In this document: piece after piece, positions 33,338 through 42,613 of the stretch | Layout: each line of letters opens with the position of its first letter | How positions within the stretch are numbered: position 1 is the stretch's first letter | Assembly: GCF_038595055.1 (NCBI RefSeq) | Contig: NZ_CP152002.1 | Span: forward strand, 3,950,501-4,014,500 | From: Paenibacillus sp. FSL R7-0345 | GTDB taxonomy: Bacteria; Bacillota; Bacilli; Paenibacillales; Paenibacillaceae | Direction: 5' to 3' | Length of the DNA stretch: 64,000 nucleotides | Notes under the pieces: model-generated | What the model was told of the DNA's origin: nothing | Database searches by the model: none | Seen by the model: only the letters and a program-made list of their open reading frames with translations | Program-made: the position numbers and the translations under genes

Positions 33338-34432
33338 TTAGATTAACGTTTGGGTTGCCGCCGGAGTAAACGGCATAATCGCCTCATTGCGCCCGCTCTG
33401 CACTTTGGCCGGCCATTCTGGATCACTGAGCAGTGCCCTGCCTACTGCCACGAGATCAAATTCCCCCTTCTCCAGCCGCTCCAGCAGCCGGTCGAGATTA
33501 TCCTCCTCGTGCTGGTCAGCCCCACCGCCGGTAAATTCACTATTAAGTCCTACAGAGCCAACCGTAATGACCGGTTTGCCTGTAATTTGCTTCGTCCAGC
33601 CGGCCAGATTCAGCTCCGAGCCTTCGAACTCAGGCAGCCAGAAGCGGCGGGTGGAGCAGTGGAAAATGTCTACACCGGCATTGCTCAACGGTGTCAGGAA
33701 CCGGGCAAGCTCGTCCGGTGTACGGGCCAGCTTGGCCGTATAGTCCCCCATCTTCCACTGGGAGAACCGCAGCACAATCGGGAAATCCGGGCCTACAGCA
33801 CGGCGGCAGGCATCTATAATCTCAACGGCAAAGGTCGTACGGGCTTCCAGGTCACCGCCGTACTCATCCGTGCGCTGGTTGGTCTTTTCCCAGAAAAACT
33901 GGTCGATCAGATAGCCATGGGCAGCATGCAGCTCGATTCCGTCAAAGCCGATCCGCTTGGCATCCGCTGCGGCTTGCGCGAAGGCTGAAACAATTCCGTC
34001 AATCTGCTGCTTGGTCATCGGCTCTGTAACCGGCTCGCCGGAGAGGCTGAGCCCGGACGGCCCGATCGGCAGCGCCTCCGCATTCGGCAAATCACCGATG
34101 GAGCGTGCCATGCCGACATGCCAGAGCTGCGGAATGATTTTGCCTCCGGCTGCGTGTACTTCCCTGACTACCTCCGCCCAGCCTTCCAGCGCGGCTTCAC
34201 CGTGGATATTCGGGATGTTCGGGTGGCTGACGGCTGCAGGGTGATTGATAGCCGTACCTTCGGTAACAATTAGTCCGACTCCGCCCTCCGCCCGTTTGCG
34301 GTAATAAGCAGCCACATCAGGACCAGCCACGCCTTCCGGCGAAAAAGCGCGGGTCATCGGTGCCATAACAATCCGGTTATTAAGCGACAGCGAGCCTGTC
34401 TGAAAAGGAGTAAACAATAGATTTGTATTCAT
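33338..34432 (-). CDS. NADH:flavin oxidoreductase (old yellow enzyme)
   Basis: A 364-residue FMN enzyme of the OYE family that reduces activated C=C bonds or nitro compounds with NAD(P)H. Family signs are LNNRIVMAPMTRAFSPEG at the N-terminus, PQLWHVGM, the substrate-binding HAAHGYLIDQFF and a C-terminal FMN-phosphate segment (VAVGRALLSDPEW). GGAGG precedes the start. A 13-bp palindrome of the HxlR/YodB style lies 26 bases upstream, suggesting induction by electrophiles. The gene stands alone. Confidence 0.9.
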   Translation of the reverse strand: MNTNLLFTPFQTGSLSLNNRIVMAPMTRAFSPEGVAGPDVAAYYRKRAEGGVGLIVTEGTAINHPAAVSHPNIPNIHGEAALEGWAEVVREVHAAGGKIIPQLWHVGMARSIGDLPNAEALPIGPSGLSLSGEPVTEPMTKQQIDGIVSAFAQAAADAKRIGFDGIELHAAHGYLIDQFFWEKTNQRTDEYGGDLEARTTFAVEIIDACRRAVGPDFPIVLRFSQWKMGDYTAKLARTPDELARFLTPLSNAGVDIFHCSTRRFWLPEFEGSELNLAGWTKQITGKPVITVGSVGLNSEFTGGGADQHEEDNLDRLLERLEKGEFDLVAVGRALLSDPEWPAKVQSGRNEAIMPFTPAATQTLI

Positions 34433-34457
34433 ATCGGGCCTCCATTACATAATATGA

Positions 34458-34470
34458 TTACTTAAAGTAA
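34458..34470. promoter_or_regulatory. Palindromic operator upstream of the OYE gene
   Basis: TTACTT-A-AAGTAA is a perfect palindrome, continued by AAGTAAG on one side. Similar TACTT/AAGTA repeats are bound by HxlR-type redox regulators such as YodB in Bacillus. The assignment is by resemblance only. Confidence 0.5.
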
Positions 34471-34597
34471 GTATATTATGCAGGTTGCGGAGAGTAAAAG
34501 CAAATGACACTGCCAGATCCGGGTCTGAAGCGCATTTTACTTAGCTGCTAAACCAGCAGAGCAGCTTACCGGGCTGGGGCAAGCCTGAATGGGCCCG

Positions 34598-34913
34598 AAT
34601 CAAAGGCATTTTTGCCTTTGATTTGGACGATTCGGCCTGCGGGGCTCGAATCAAAGGCATTTTTGCCTTTGATTTGGACGTTTCGGCCTGCGGGGCTCGA
34701 ATCAAAGGCATTTTTGCCTTTGATTTGGACATTTCGGCCTGCGGAGCCGGATTCAAAGGCATTTTTGCCTTTGATTTGGACGATTCGGCCTGCGGGGCCG
34801 GATTCAAAGGCATTTTTGCCTTTGATTTGGACGGTTCGGCCTGCGGAGCTGGAATCAAAGGCATTTTTGCCTTTGATTTGGACGATTCGGCCTGCGGGGC
34901 CTGAATCAAACTT
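34598..34913. repeat. Six tandem 51-bp palindromic repeats
   Basis: Units begin at 34598, 34649, 34700, 34751, 34802 and 34853, with a truncated seventh at 34904. Each unit has a perfect hairpin AATCAAAGGC-ATTTTT-GCCTTTGATT (some copies ATTCAAAGGC), followed by a GC-rich part with a short GGCC/GGCC stem. Units differ at only a few positions. Because 51 is a multiple of three, several frames stay open on both strands, giving 17-residue repeat translations, but none has a convincing ribosome site. It lies between the OYE gene and the terminator of the rhamnose operon. Confidence 0.95.
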
Positions 34914-34943
34914 TGACGGCTCCGGCACGACAAGCAGACAAAA

Positions 34944-34980
34944 AACCGGACACCCGCAGAAACTCTGCGAATGTCCGGTT
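34944..34980 (-). terminator. Terminator of the rhamnose operon
   Basis: AACCGGACA and GCAGA pair with TCTGC and TGTCCGGTT, with T-runs after it on the minus strand. It lies 20 bases after the rhaD stop. Confidence 0.85.
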
Positions 34981-35000
34981 TTACTATTATAAATGATATC

Positions 35001-35846
35001 CTACAAGTCCAGAACGCCTGCTTTAGGTGTTACGCGGAAGGCTGCGGCCAGGTCAGCCAGCTGCTGGTCGGTAATCGTTTGTTTGATTTCTCTGCCGCCG
35101 ATCAGGTTGTAGATGATCGCTGCTTTTTCAATCGTTTCTACCAGGCCGAAGGTAGCGTCCATAGTGGCACCTGTCACGAAAATACCGTGCTGCGGCCAGA
35201 TGACTACGCGGTAGTCCTTCATCTTGGCGGCTGTTGCCCGGCCGATGTCGCTGCTGCCCGGAACCATCCAAGGGATAACGCCGATGCCGTCAGGGAAGAC
35301 AACCAGACATTCTGTGCACATTTCCCAGAGCGTCTTGGTGAATTTCAGCTCATCCAGCTCATGGGTGAACGTCATAGCAATCACATTGGTAGCGTGTGTG
35401 TGCAGAACAATGCGGTGCGTAGGATCAACCTTCAGGCGTTCAATGTGGCTCATGAAGTGGGAAGCCAGCTCGCTTGTCGGTACAGCGTTGTTGCGCAGAC
35501 CCCATAGAACTTCAACACTCTCACCTGTAGCGGACACGCGCAGCACGCCAAGGTTCGCTTCCGGGTCTTTAATCACGTTGCGGAAATATTTGCCCGAACC
35601 TGTAACGATAAAGTATTTGCCTGCAAGCTCAGTTACAGGGAAAGTAAGCTGAATGGTGCGCAGCGGCTCACGGATATTAATGTACTTGGCCACTTCTTCT
35701 TCGTCCAGCAGATAGCTGATGTTACCGCCGTTCAGCTCATCCCAGCCCAGGGACCACATGTGGTGGGTAATTTCGGACATTTCCTGGATAAAAGGGGCTT
35801 CGGTACCCGCGATGTAGCCTTTCGTTTCAATAACGGACGTACTCAT
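35001..35846 (-). CDS. rhaD: Rhamnulose-1-phosphate aldolase
   Basis: A 281-residue class II aldolase that splits L-rhamnulose 1-phosphate into dihydroxyacetone phosphate and L-lactaldehyde. The zinc-ligand region [13 protein letters not shown] and the later [11 protein letters not shown] are typical, as is [13 protein letters not shown] near the N-terminus. AAAGGAGAG before ATG 35846 sets the start. It is the last gene of the operon, preceded by rhaA, and the operon ends in the hairpin at 34944-34980. Confidence 0.92.
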   Translation of the reverse strand: MSTSVIETKGYIAGTEAPFIQEMSEITHHMWSLGWDELNGGNISYLLDEEEVAKYINIREPLRTIQLTFPVTELAGKYFIVTGSGKYFRNVIKDPEANLGVLRVSATGESVEVLWGLRNNAVPTSELASHFMSHIERLKVDPTHRIVLHTHATNVIAMTFTHELDELKFTKTLWEMCTECLVVFPDGIGVIPWMVPGSSDIGRATAAKMKDYRVVIWPQHGIFVTGATMDATFGLVETIEKAAIIYNLIGGREIKQTITDQQLADLAAAFRVTPKAGVLDL

Positions 35847-35938
35847 ATATAATCTCTCCTTTGAATGCAGATCTGTTGGTAGTAGATATGACAACCATTC
35901 AAAAACTCAATTTATTATTGTTTGATATATAAATAGCC

Positions 35939-37195
35939 TTATCTTGCAGACAGTACTTCTTTCTCGTAAGCCTTCACATCAGCCAGCCAGCCTTCACGGA
36001 CAGGTGTGTTCTGGGAAGCACAGTAGTAATCCCAGATTGCGCCGAACGGATAGGACTTGAATTCTTCTACCAATGCCAGACGGGAAGTATAGTCGCCTTC
36101 GAGTTCGATCTTCTTCAGTTCAGCAATCGGCTCCAGCATAGCGCGCAGCAGGGCTTTGATTGTGTTGCGGGTACCAATTACCCAAGCTGCTACGTGGTTG
36201 ATACTGCCGTCGAAGAAGTCCAGGCCGATGTTCGTGCGCGGCAGCAGATCTCCGCGAACCAGCTCACGGGCGATTTCCAGCAGCTCGTCATCCATCGTTA
36301 CTACGTGATCACTATCCCAGCGGACCGGTCTGCTCACATGCAGCAGCAGCTGCTCGCTGAACATCAGGATCGAGGACAATTTGTTTGAAATAACTTCAGT
36401 CGGGTGGAAGTGTCCGGCGTCAAGGCAAATGGCTTTGCCGCGGGTCAGACCATAACCCATATAGAATTCATGCGATCCGACAACATAGCTCTCGGAGCCG
36501 ATGCCGAACAGCTTGCTCTCAACAGCATCAATGTTGTATTGCGGGTCAATCTCTTCACTGAATACTTCATCCAGCGCATCACGCAGGCGTGCACGCGGCG
36601 CCAGGCGGTCAACCGGAGTATCCTTGTAGCCGTCCGGTACCCAGAAGTTAGTTACGCAAGGCTGTCCCAGCTCGCGGCCGAAGGACTCGGCGATTTTGCG
36701 GGAAGCTTTGCAGTGCTTGATCCAGAAGTTACGGATCTCTTCGTCCGAGTGGCTCAACGTGAAGCCGTCAGCAGCCTTTGGATGGGAGAAGCAGGTCGGG
36801 TTAAAATCAAGACCCAGCCCCTGTTCTTTAGCCCACTCTACCCAGTTCGCGAAGTGGCGCGGCTCCAGCTCATCCAGATCCACCTTCTCGTCAGTGTCGG
36901 CATAGATCGCATGCAGGTTGACTTTGTGCTTGCCCGGAATCAGCGACAATGCCTTTTCCAGATCCTTGCGCAGCTCATCCGGCGTACCGGCACGGCCAGG
37001 GTAGCTGCCGGTTACGGCGATACCACCGCTCAGCTCCTTATCCTTGAACAGGAAGCCCTGTACATCGTCACCCTGCCAGCAGTGGAGGGAAATCTTGATC
37101 TCTGCCAGCTTCTCCAAGACTTCATCCACGTTGATGCCGTGGGCTGCGTATAATTTCTTAGCTTCGTTATAACTGTTGATGATGCTCTGATCCAT
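35939..37195 (-). CDS. rhaA: L-rhamnose isomerase
   Basis: A 418-residue cytoplasmic metal-dependent isomerase that converts L-rhamnose to L-rhamnulose. Family marks include [22 protein letters not shown], the metal-site region [10 protein letters not shown] and WDSDHVV. Length agrees with the RhaA family. AGGAGG before the ATG is strong. It lies between rhaB (119 bases upstream, with a direct repeat in the gap) and rhaD. Confidence 0.95.
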   Translation of the reverse strand: MDQSIINSYNEAKKLYAAHGINVDEVLEKLAEIKISLHCWQGDDVQGFLFKDKELSGGIAVTGSYPGRAGTPDELRKDLEKALSLIPGKHKVNLHAIYADTDEKVDLDELEPRHFANWVEWAKEQGLGLDFNPTCFSHPKAADGFTLSHSDEEIRNFWIKHCKASRKIAESFGRELGQPCVTNFWVPDGYKDTPVDRLAPRARLRDALDEVFSEEIDPQYNIDAVESKLFGIGSESYVVGSHEFYMGYGLTRGKAICLDAGHFHPTEVISNKLSSILMFSEQLLLHVSRPVRWDSDHVVTMDDELLEIARELVRGDLLPRTNIGLDFFDGSINHVAAWVIGTRNTIKALLRAMLEPIAELKKIELEGDYTSRLALVEEFKSYPFGAIWDYYCASQNTPVREGWLADVKAYEKEVLSAR

Positions 37196-37212
37196 GTTGG
37201 GGTCCTCCTAAA

Positions 37213-37304
37213 AGTTTTGTGTGAGCATCTGCTCCATTGATTTTGCTTCGGACAAAACTGACTTCGAAAGCATCTGCTTAGTTTTGTGTGAGCATCTGCT
37301 CCAT
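37213..37304. repeat. 25-bp direct repeat in the rhaB-rhaA gap
   Basis: Two identical 25-base copies lie at 37213-37237 and 37280-37304, each containing the small palindrome GAGCATCTGCTC. A third partial match (AAAGCATCTGCTT) lies between them at about 37268-37280. Together they fill most of the gap. They could form alternative hairpins in the operon mRNA. Confidence 0.85.
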
Positions 37305-37314
37305 ATGTCTTTAT

Positions 37315-38790
37315 TTATTGACTGCCGCCTGCAGCGGATACTGCATGCAGGGCGTCCCAGCGGGCCAGCAGGCCCTCAAGCTGCGGAAGCGGGCGCGGCA
37401 GGTATGACTGTATTTTAAAGGACTTGCCGATGATCGTCCGGGCTTCGCGGATATCCGCAACTTCGCCGGTATGAATCAGCTGGATTGCGAGATTACCAAG
37501 CGCTGTCGATTCAGTAGGACCCGCCAGTACTTCCCGGCCGATAATATCGGCTGTCAGCTGGCACAGCAGCGTGTTGTTCGCGCCGCCGCCGACGATCTGC
37601 AGCACTTCCACCGGTCTGCCGGTCAGCTGTTCCAGCTCACCCAGATAACTGCGGTACGAGAGTGCCAGGCTGTCGAAGATGCAGCGGGCCAGCTCGCCCG
37701 GCGTTACCGGTACAGGCTGTCCGCTCTCCTGACAGGCCAGGCGGATCTCTTCGATCATGTTGTCCGGGTTCAGGAACCGCGGATCGTTGCACGGAATCAG
37801 ACTGCGGCAGCCTTCAGCAGCTGCTGCCAGCTCAGCCAGTTCGGCGAAGCTGTAACGTTCCCCGTCCAGTCTGCGGACCTCCTGAATCAGCCAAAGTCCC
37901 ATAATGTTCTTAAGGAAACGGTAGGTTCCATAAGCGCCCCACTCGTTAGTATAATTCGCCTGCATCGCCGCATCGGTATTGACCGGATGATCCAGCTCAA
38001 CACCAAGCAGTGACCATGTGCCGCTGCTGATATAAGCAGCAGACCGGTCATCCTGCACAGGCACACCCAGTACGGCTGAAGCCGTATCATGCGTAGCAGC
38101 GCAGATGAGTTCACAGTCCGGCAGGTCATATTGCTGTTTCAGCTCATCTTTGATGCTGCCAAGCACTTCGCCGGGCTCAGTAAGCGGGGCGAACTGCTCT
38201 CTTCTCAGATGAAGCAGGGACAGCAGCTCTGCATCGTATTCGCGTTCTGCAAGATTAAGCAGCTGCGTCGTCGAAGCATTGGTAACTTCGTTAATCTTGC
38301 GTCCGGATAATCTATAGTAGAGATAATCCGGCACAAGCAGAATCTGGTCAGCTGCCGCCAGTTCTTCTGCGTCATGTGCGTACAGCTGGTATAACGTATT
38401 AAAGGTTAATTGCTGGATACCCGTCTTGGCGTATACCTTATCCGGTGAAATCAGCTTGGCTACTTCCTCCATCACCCCGTCTGTCCGGCGGTCACGGTAG
38501 GCGTAAACCTCCTGCAGACGGTTCCCCTCAGCATCCAGCAGCACATAATCCACAGCCCAGGTATCAATCCCCAGCGTGCATTTACTGATGCCGGCTGCCT
38601 TGGCTTTTTGCAGTCCGCGCAGGATTTCTTCAAACAAATAATCAATGTCCCAGAAGCAGGAGCCGTCACGTTCGGTAAACCCGTTGCTGAAACGGTGAAT
38701 TTCCTCCAGCGAGAGACTTCCGTCTGCAATGGTGCCGAGCACAAGCCGCCCGCTGGAGGCGCCGATATCGACGGCGATATGATAGTTCAT
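37315..38790 (-). CDS. rhaB: Rhamnulokinase
   Basis: A 491-residue FGGY-family kinase that phosphorylates L-rhamnulose at O1 using ATP. The N-terminal phosphate-binding DIGASSGR, the GIDTWAVDYVLLD segment with a catalytic-type aspartate, and the C-terminal QIVGGGANNTLLCQLTADIIGREV segment match the family. AAGGAG precedes the ATG. It lies 27 bases downstream of the lactaldehyde reductase gene. Confidence 0.94.
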   Translation of the reverse strand: MNYHIAVDIGASSGRLVLGTIADGSLSLEEIHRFSNGFTERDGSCFWDIDYLFEEILRGLQKAKAAGISKCTLGIDTWAVDYVLLDAEGNRLQEVYAYRDRRTDGVMEEVAKLISPDKVYAKTGIQQLTFNTLYQLYAHDAEELAAADQILLVPDYLYYRLSGRKINEVTNASTTQLLNLAEREYDAELLSLLHLRREQFAPLTEPGEVLGSIKDELKQQYDLPDCELICAATHDTASAVLGVPVQDDRSAAYISSGTWSLLGVELDHPVNTDAAMQANYTNEWGAYGTYRFLKNIMGLWLIQEVRRLDGERYSFAELAELAAAAEGCRSLIPCNDPRFLNPDNMIEEIRLACQESGQPVPVTPGELARCIFDSLALSYRSYLGELEQLTGRPVEVLQIVGGGANNTLLCQLTADIIGREVLAGPTESTALGNLAIQLIHTGEVADIREARTIIGKSFKIQSYLPRPLPQLEGLLARWDALHAVSAAGGSQ

Positions 38791-38817
38791 AGGGAATCTC
38801 CTTATCTTGAGATTAAT

Positions 38818-39969
38818 TTAGAGAATTTTGCGGAACAAGGCGATAACTTCTTCTTTGGTTGGAATAAAAGGGTTACCAGGCGCACAGGCGTCTTTCATTG
38901 CATTTTCGGCGAGCAGATCAAGATCTACCTCGTCAACCCCAAGCTCAGACAGCTTGGCCGGGATGCCGACTTCCTTGGACAGCTCCTTGATCGACTCAAT
39001 AACAAAATCTGCGCACTCCTTGTCAGATTTACCTTCTACCTGGAGGCCGATTGCCTTGGCGATTGCCCGGAACTTCTCAGGCACATATTTGGCATTCTCT
39101 TCTTCCACATAAGGCAGCAGCATCGCATTACATACGCCGTGCGGCAGATCATACACACCGCCAAGCTGATGCGCCATTGCATGAACGTAGCCGAGTCCGG
39201 CATTGTTGAACGCCAGTCCGCCCAGGAAAATCGCGTAAACCATCTGTTCGCGCGCTTCAATGTCATGGCCGTTCTTCACGGTCCGTGCCAGGTTACCGAA
39301 GATCAGTTCAACAGCTGCCAGTGCTGTAGCATCTGTAACCGGATAAGCTCCCGGTGTAACCAGCGCTTCAATCGCATGGGTTAAAGCATCCATACCGGTT
39401 GCCGCTGTCAGCGCAGCAGGTTTATCGACCATCAGCTCAGGATCATTTACGGAAAGGGTGGCGATGCTGTTCTTATCGACCATTACCATCTTCACCTTGC
39501 GTTCTTCGTCAGTAATAACATAGTTAATGGTAACTTCACTGGACGTTCCGGCAGTTGTGTTCACCGCAACGATGGGCAGCGATTTGTTCTTGGACTTGTG
39601 AACTCCCTCGTACTCCGCAATATGTCCGCCGTTGGTAGCAACGATGCCAATCGCCTTGGCTGTATCCTGCGGTGAACCTCCGCCGATCGAAATCAGGTAA
39701 TCACAATCATGCGATTTCAGGAAATCAACGCCGTCGTGAACATTTTTACAGGTTGGATTCGGCTTTACTTCATCGTATACCACATATTCAATACCTGCTG
39801 ATTCCAGTACTGCCAGCAGTTTACCGGCGATTCCGCTCTGCATCAGGAACTTGTCGGTAACGACCAATGCCTTCTTCAGATTCAGCTCTTGAATGTATGG
39901 AGCGATTTCCTGCAGACAGCCTTTGCCCATAATGTTAATAGAAGGAACATAATAAACATGAGTACTCAT
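38818..39969 (-). CDS. fucO: Iron-containing alcohol dehydrogenase, lactaldehyde reductase type
   Basis: A 383-residue group III alcohol dehydrogenase. The nucleotide-binding SIGGGSPQDTAKAIG and the iron-ligand region THAIEALVTPGAY followed by HAMAHQLGGVYDLPHG are visible. Length and position as first gene of a rhamnose operon point to L-lactaldehyde:propanediol oxidoreductase, which disposes of the lactaldehyde made by RhaD. ATG 39969 is preceded by GGGAGG. A cre site and a TTGACA promoter lie upstream. A general alcohol dehydrogenase role cannot be excluded. Confidence 0.88.
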   Translation of the reverse strand: MSTHVYYVPSINIMGKGCLQEIAPYIQELNLKKALVVTDKFLMQSGIAGKLLAVLESAGIEYVVYDEVKPNPTCKNVHDGVDFLKSHDCDYLISIGGGSPQDTAKAIGIVATNGGHIAEYEGVHKSKNKSLPIVAVNTTAGTSSEVTINYVITDEERKVKMVMVDKNSIATLSVNDPELMVDKPAALTAATGMDALTHAIEALVTPGAYPVTDATALAAVELIFGNLARTVKNGHDIEAREQMVYAIFLGGLAFNNAGLGYVHAMAHQLGGVYDLPHGVCNAMLLPYVEEENAKYVPEKFRAIAKAIGLQVEGKSDKECADFVIESIKELSKEVGIPAKLSELGVDEVDLDLLAENAMKDACAPGNPFIPTKEEVIALFRKIL

Positions 39970-40105
39970 TAATTGACCAGCCTCCCGATAATGTTGTTGC
40001 ACAGTTGGTTATCTTCTTCTCTGTAAGGGTTATCCCGGCTGCGGCACCTCAGGCTGGTCTCTGTAGGATTCGCAGCGGACCTTGCTCAGGCGCTTAATCT
40101 TATGA

Positions 40106-40119
40106 AGCATGCGCTTTCA
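40106..40119 (-). promoter_or_regulatory. CcpA (cre) box of the rhamnose operon
   Basis: Minus-strand TGAAAGCGCATGCT agrees with the consensus TGWAARCGYTWNCW at 13 of 14 positions. It lies about 20-30 bases after the predicted transcription start, a position at which CcpA blocks elongation or initiation, giving glucose repression. Confidence 0.75.
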
Positions 40120-40139
40120 AAGAGAAAATGAACACTCTT

Positions 40140-40168
40140 ATCGTAGCTTTATAATTCTGTGTTGTCAA
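40140..40168 (-). promoter_or_regulatory. Promoter of the rhamnose operon
   Basis: Minus-strand TTGACA (40168-40163), 17 bases, TACGAT (40145-40140). TGTTG-T-CAACA (40160-40170) overlaps the -35 and is a candidate site for the DeoR regulator. Confidence 0.75.
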
Positions 40169-40270
40169 CAAATAAAATATTATTTATGTTGTTTTTATTT
40201 GTTTACTGTTTGTAACACGCAGATTATAATGAATATTATAATAAATTTTGTGTGGTTTTCGTCTGTTTCA

Positions 40271-40300
40271 TTGCAAAACACAGATATTTAGGTCTATATT
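40271..40300 (+). promoter_or_regulatory. Promoter of the DeoR regulator gene
   Basis: TTGCAA (40271-40276), 18 bases, TATATT (40295-40300), about 50 bases before the start. The spacing is slightly long. Confidence 0.5.
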
Positions 40301-40351
40301 TATAGATAACTATTGAGATTGAAGAGAATAGCTCCGGAAAGGTGATTACAA

Positions 40352-41107
40352 ATGCTGGCTGCCGAAAGACGCAACAGAATTATAGATCTAGTGCATCAGG
40401 ATAAACGGGTACTGGTTTCCGACCTGAGCCGCATGTTTGAGGTAACAGAAGAAACGATCCGCAGGGATCTGGAGAAGCTGGAGAAGGACGGGATTGTCAG
40501 CCGGACTTACGGCGGGGCCATGCTCAACAGGCACACCAACGAGGACCTTCCATTCGTAACCCGCAATGCGCTTAATACCGACATCAAACGCAACATCGCG
40601 CTGAAGGCGCTTGATCTTATTAATGACGGGGATACCCTGATGGTTGACCCCAGCTCTACCTCTTTTGAATTTCTTAAATTGCTAGGTAATAAAAACAACC
40701 TGACGCTCATCACCAACTCGATCAATATTTTGCAGGAGTTCGCGAATTCCGGCATGAACATCATTTCCACCGGCGGCGCCCTGCGTCACCGTTCCCTTTC
40801 GCTGGTCGGTCCGGTCGCCCATGATACGATTCAGCGCTACAATGTGGACACGGCCGTCATCAGCTGCAAGGGGATTGATATGGACCGGGGAATTACCGAT
40901 TCCAACGAGCCGGAATGCGAGCTCAAGAAGTATATGCTGCGTCAGGCAGAGAAGGTTGTGCTGCTGGCGGATCATACGAAGTTTGATAAGACCGCTTTTA
41001 CAAAGCTGGTGGAGCTGAACCGGATTGATGTGCTGATCACTGACCGCAAACCGTCTGAGGCATGGCTCAAGCGGCTGGCCAAAGAGAATATTGAGGTTCT
41101 CTGCTAG
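40352..41107 (+). CDS. rhaR: DeoR-family regulator of rhamnose genes
   Basis: A 251-residue DeoR/GlpR-type regulator. The N-terminal helix-turn-helix (RRNRIIDLVHQDKRVLVSDL, then VTEETIRRDLEKLEKDG) is followed by a sugar-phosphate-binding DeoR sensor domain (DPSSTSFEFLKLL, ITNSINIL, STGGALRHRSLSLVGP). AAAGGTGAT precedes the ATG. It is divergent from the rhamnose operon, like RhaR (YulB) of Bacillus, and probably represses it until rhamnulose 1-phosphate accumulates. Confidence 0.83.
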   Translation: MLAAERRNRIIDLVHQDKRVLVSDLSRMFEVTEETIRRDLEKLEKDGIVSRTYGGAMLNRHTNEDLPFVTRNALNTDIKRNIALKALDLINDGDTLMVDPSSTSFEFLKLLGNKNNLTLITNSINILQEFANSGMNIISTGGALRHRSLSLVGPVAHDTIQRYNVDTAVISCKGIDMDRGITDSNEPECELKKYMLRQAEKVVLLADHTKFDKTAFTKLVELNRIDVLITDRKPSEAWLKRLAKENIEVLC

Positions 41108-41148
41108 GGCAGCGATTGTGTTTCTTCTATTATATGTGTATCCAAAAA

Positions 41149-41185
41149 AAGGACATTCCCCCTCTTCCCGGGAAATGTCCTTTTT
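41149..41185. terminator. Bidirectional terminator after rhaR
   Basis: AAGGACATT and AATGTCCTT form the stem, with A-run and T-run on the two sides. It serves rhaR and the converging gene at 41209. Confidence 0.85.
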
Positions 41186-41208
41186 AAGCTGTACTATAGC
41201 CTGCTGTA

Positions 41209-42489
41209 TCAGGCTTTGGACAGCATAATATTCAGAATCGTCTCATCGGTAGCGGCAAGCCCTTCCTGGACGAGCCGTTCCATGTTGGCAATCGTATCCT
41301 CTACCTTTTCAAAAATAACTCCGTCATTGTCTGACGGCGAAATATTATTCATCGCCAGCGTAGCCGCCTGGATTGCCGCATTGGTGGCGGTGGAAATTTT
41401 GAGCGCACAGGTGGATTTGGCCCCGTCGCAGATCATGCCGGACAAGGAAGCAATGGTATTCTGGATGCCATGCTTAATCTGATCCAGGCTCCCGCCCATC
41501 AGATAGATAATCCCGCTGTTCGCCCCGACACCGCCGGCAATCCCTGAACCGCACAGCGGCGAGAGCCGGCCGATATAATGCTTGACATGGACGGTGACCA
41601 GATTGCTGAGGGCGATGGCCCGGGCCAGCAGCTCATCATTTTTGCCCATAAGCTCGGCCAGTTTAATGACAGGCAGCGTAGCTGCGATTCCCTGATTGCC
41701 GCTGCCGGCCGTCGTCATTACCGGCATGGCACTGCCGTCCATCCGCGCATCAGAAGCTGCAGCCGTTGCGGCGATCACGGAATTGGCAACATCGTTGCCG
41801 AACAGGTTGACCGCTGAGCGCTGACTCATTTTTTTGCCGACCTGAAGTCCGTAATCTCCCCGCAGTCCCTCATCTGAAATGGCCTTGTTCATTCTGGCGC
41901 CCTCCAGCAGAAACTCCAGATCAGCGAAGTCTGTATTACAGACGAACTCATAGATCCCTTCCAGAGAAACGGCGTAGTCTTCGGGACTTAGCTGCTCGTC
42001 CTCCCCGCAATCCCCTTTATCCTTATGGATATCAATCGGGACTCCATCCTTTTCCAGCAGCACGATATTAGTATGTTCCTTGGCAACAACCGCTGTCGCC
42101 CGGTGATTCGCACTCTGTACTCTGGCTTCTATATACAGCTTCTCCGGGGTATCCTTTAATTCTACCGTCAGGAGCTTCCGGTCGATAATCGCATTCGCCT
42201 GGACCAGCTCATCTGCTGTCAGTCCGGAGAGAATCTCCAGCTTCCTGTGGGAACGATGGATTACCGCGCCAAGTGCCGCTGCAATCGGCAGTCCGGTCTG
42301 TCCTGTACCGGGAATACCGACACCCATCGCATTTTTAACAATATTACCGCTGAGGAACAGCTGAATTCCTGTAAGGTCCTCCTGAAGCAGCTCTGCCGCC
42401 AAAGAGACCGCATAGGCTACGGCAATCGGCTCCGTGCAGCCTTCTGCCGGAACGATCTCCTTCTTCAATACTTCAAGTAAGTTAACCAT
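41209..42489 (-). CDS. L-cysteine desulfidase-like / serine dehydratase alpha family protein
   Basis: A 426-residue protein of the UPF0597 family, which includes the iron-sulfur L-cysteine desulfidase CyuA and is related to the alpha subunit of L-serine dehydratase. Conserved cysteines for a 4Fe-4S cluster are visible at C18 (PAEGCTEP), in LSPLCGSGIAGG and in GMICDGAKSTCA. It would release sulfide, ammonia and pyruvate from cysteine, or deaminate a related amino acid. GGGGGG precedes the start. It stands alone, downstream of a response regulator gene. Confidence 0.83.
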   Translation of the reverse strand: MVNLLEVLKKEIVPAEGCTEPIAVAYAVSLAAELLQEDLTGIQLFLSGNIVKNAMGVGIPGTGQTGLPIAAALGAVIHRSHRKLEILSGLTADELVQANAIIDRKLLTVELKDTPEKLYIEARVQSANHRATAVVAKEHTNIVLLEKDGVPIDIHKDKGDCGEDEQLSPEDYAVSLEGIYEFVCNTDFADLEFLLEGARMNKAISDEGLRGDYGLQVGKKMSQRSAVNLFGNDVANSVIAATAAASDARMDGSAMPVMTTAGSGNQGIAATLPVIKLAELMGKNDELLARAIALSNLVTVHVKHYIGRLSPLCGSGIAGGVGANSGIIYLMGGSLDQIKHGIQNTIASLSGMICDGAKSTCALKISTATNAAIQAATLAMNNISPSDNDGVIFEKVEDTIANMERLVQEGLAATDETILNIMLSKA

Positions 42490-42613
42490 ATATGGTCCCC
42501 CCTTTTTTCTCTGGTTGTCTGTCTGAGCTATCTCTATATACTACATCAGACTGAAGGCCGAGGGAACCGTTTATTCAGCGGGATGGCTGGAAGTTACTGT
42601 GTGCTCAAGCCCA

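Noticed and set aside
34598..34913. CRISPR array
   Set aside because: The whole 51-bp unit repeats, with no unique spacers, and no cas genes are present.
34541..34992. Open reading frames on both strands through the 51-bp repeats (17-residue repeat proteins)
   Set aside because: Frames stay open on several frames simply because the unit length is a multiple of three; no start has a good ribosome site, and the hairpin structure explains the sequence better.
36404..37153. 249-codon open frame antisense to rhaA
   Set aside because: Shadow of rhaA; no start signal and no domain.
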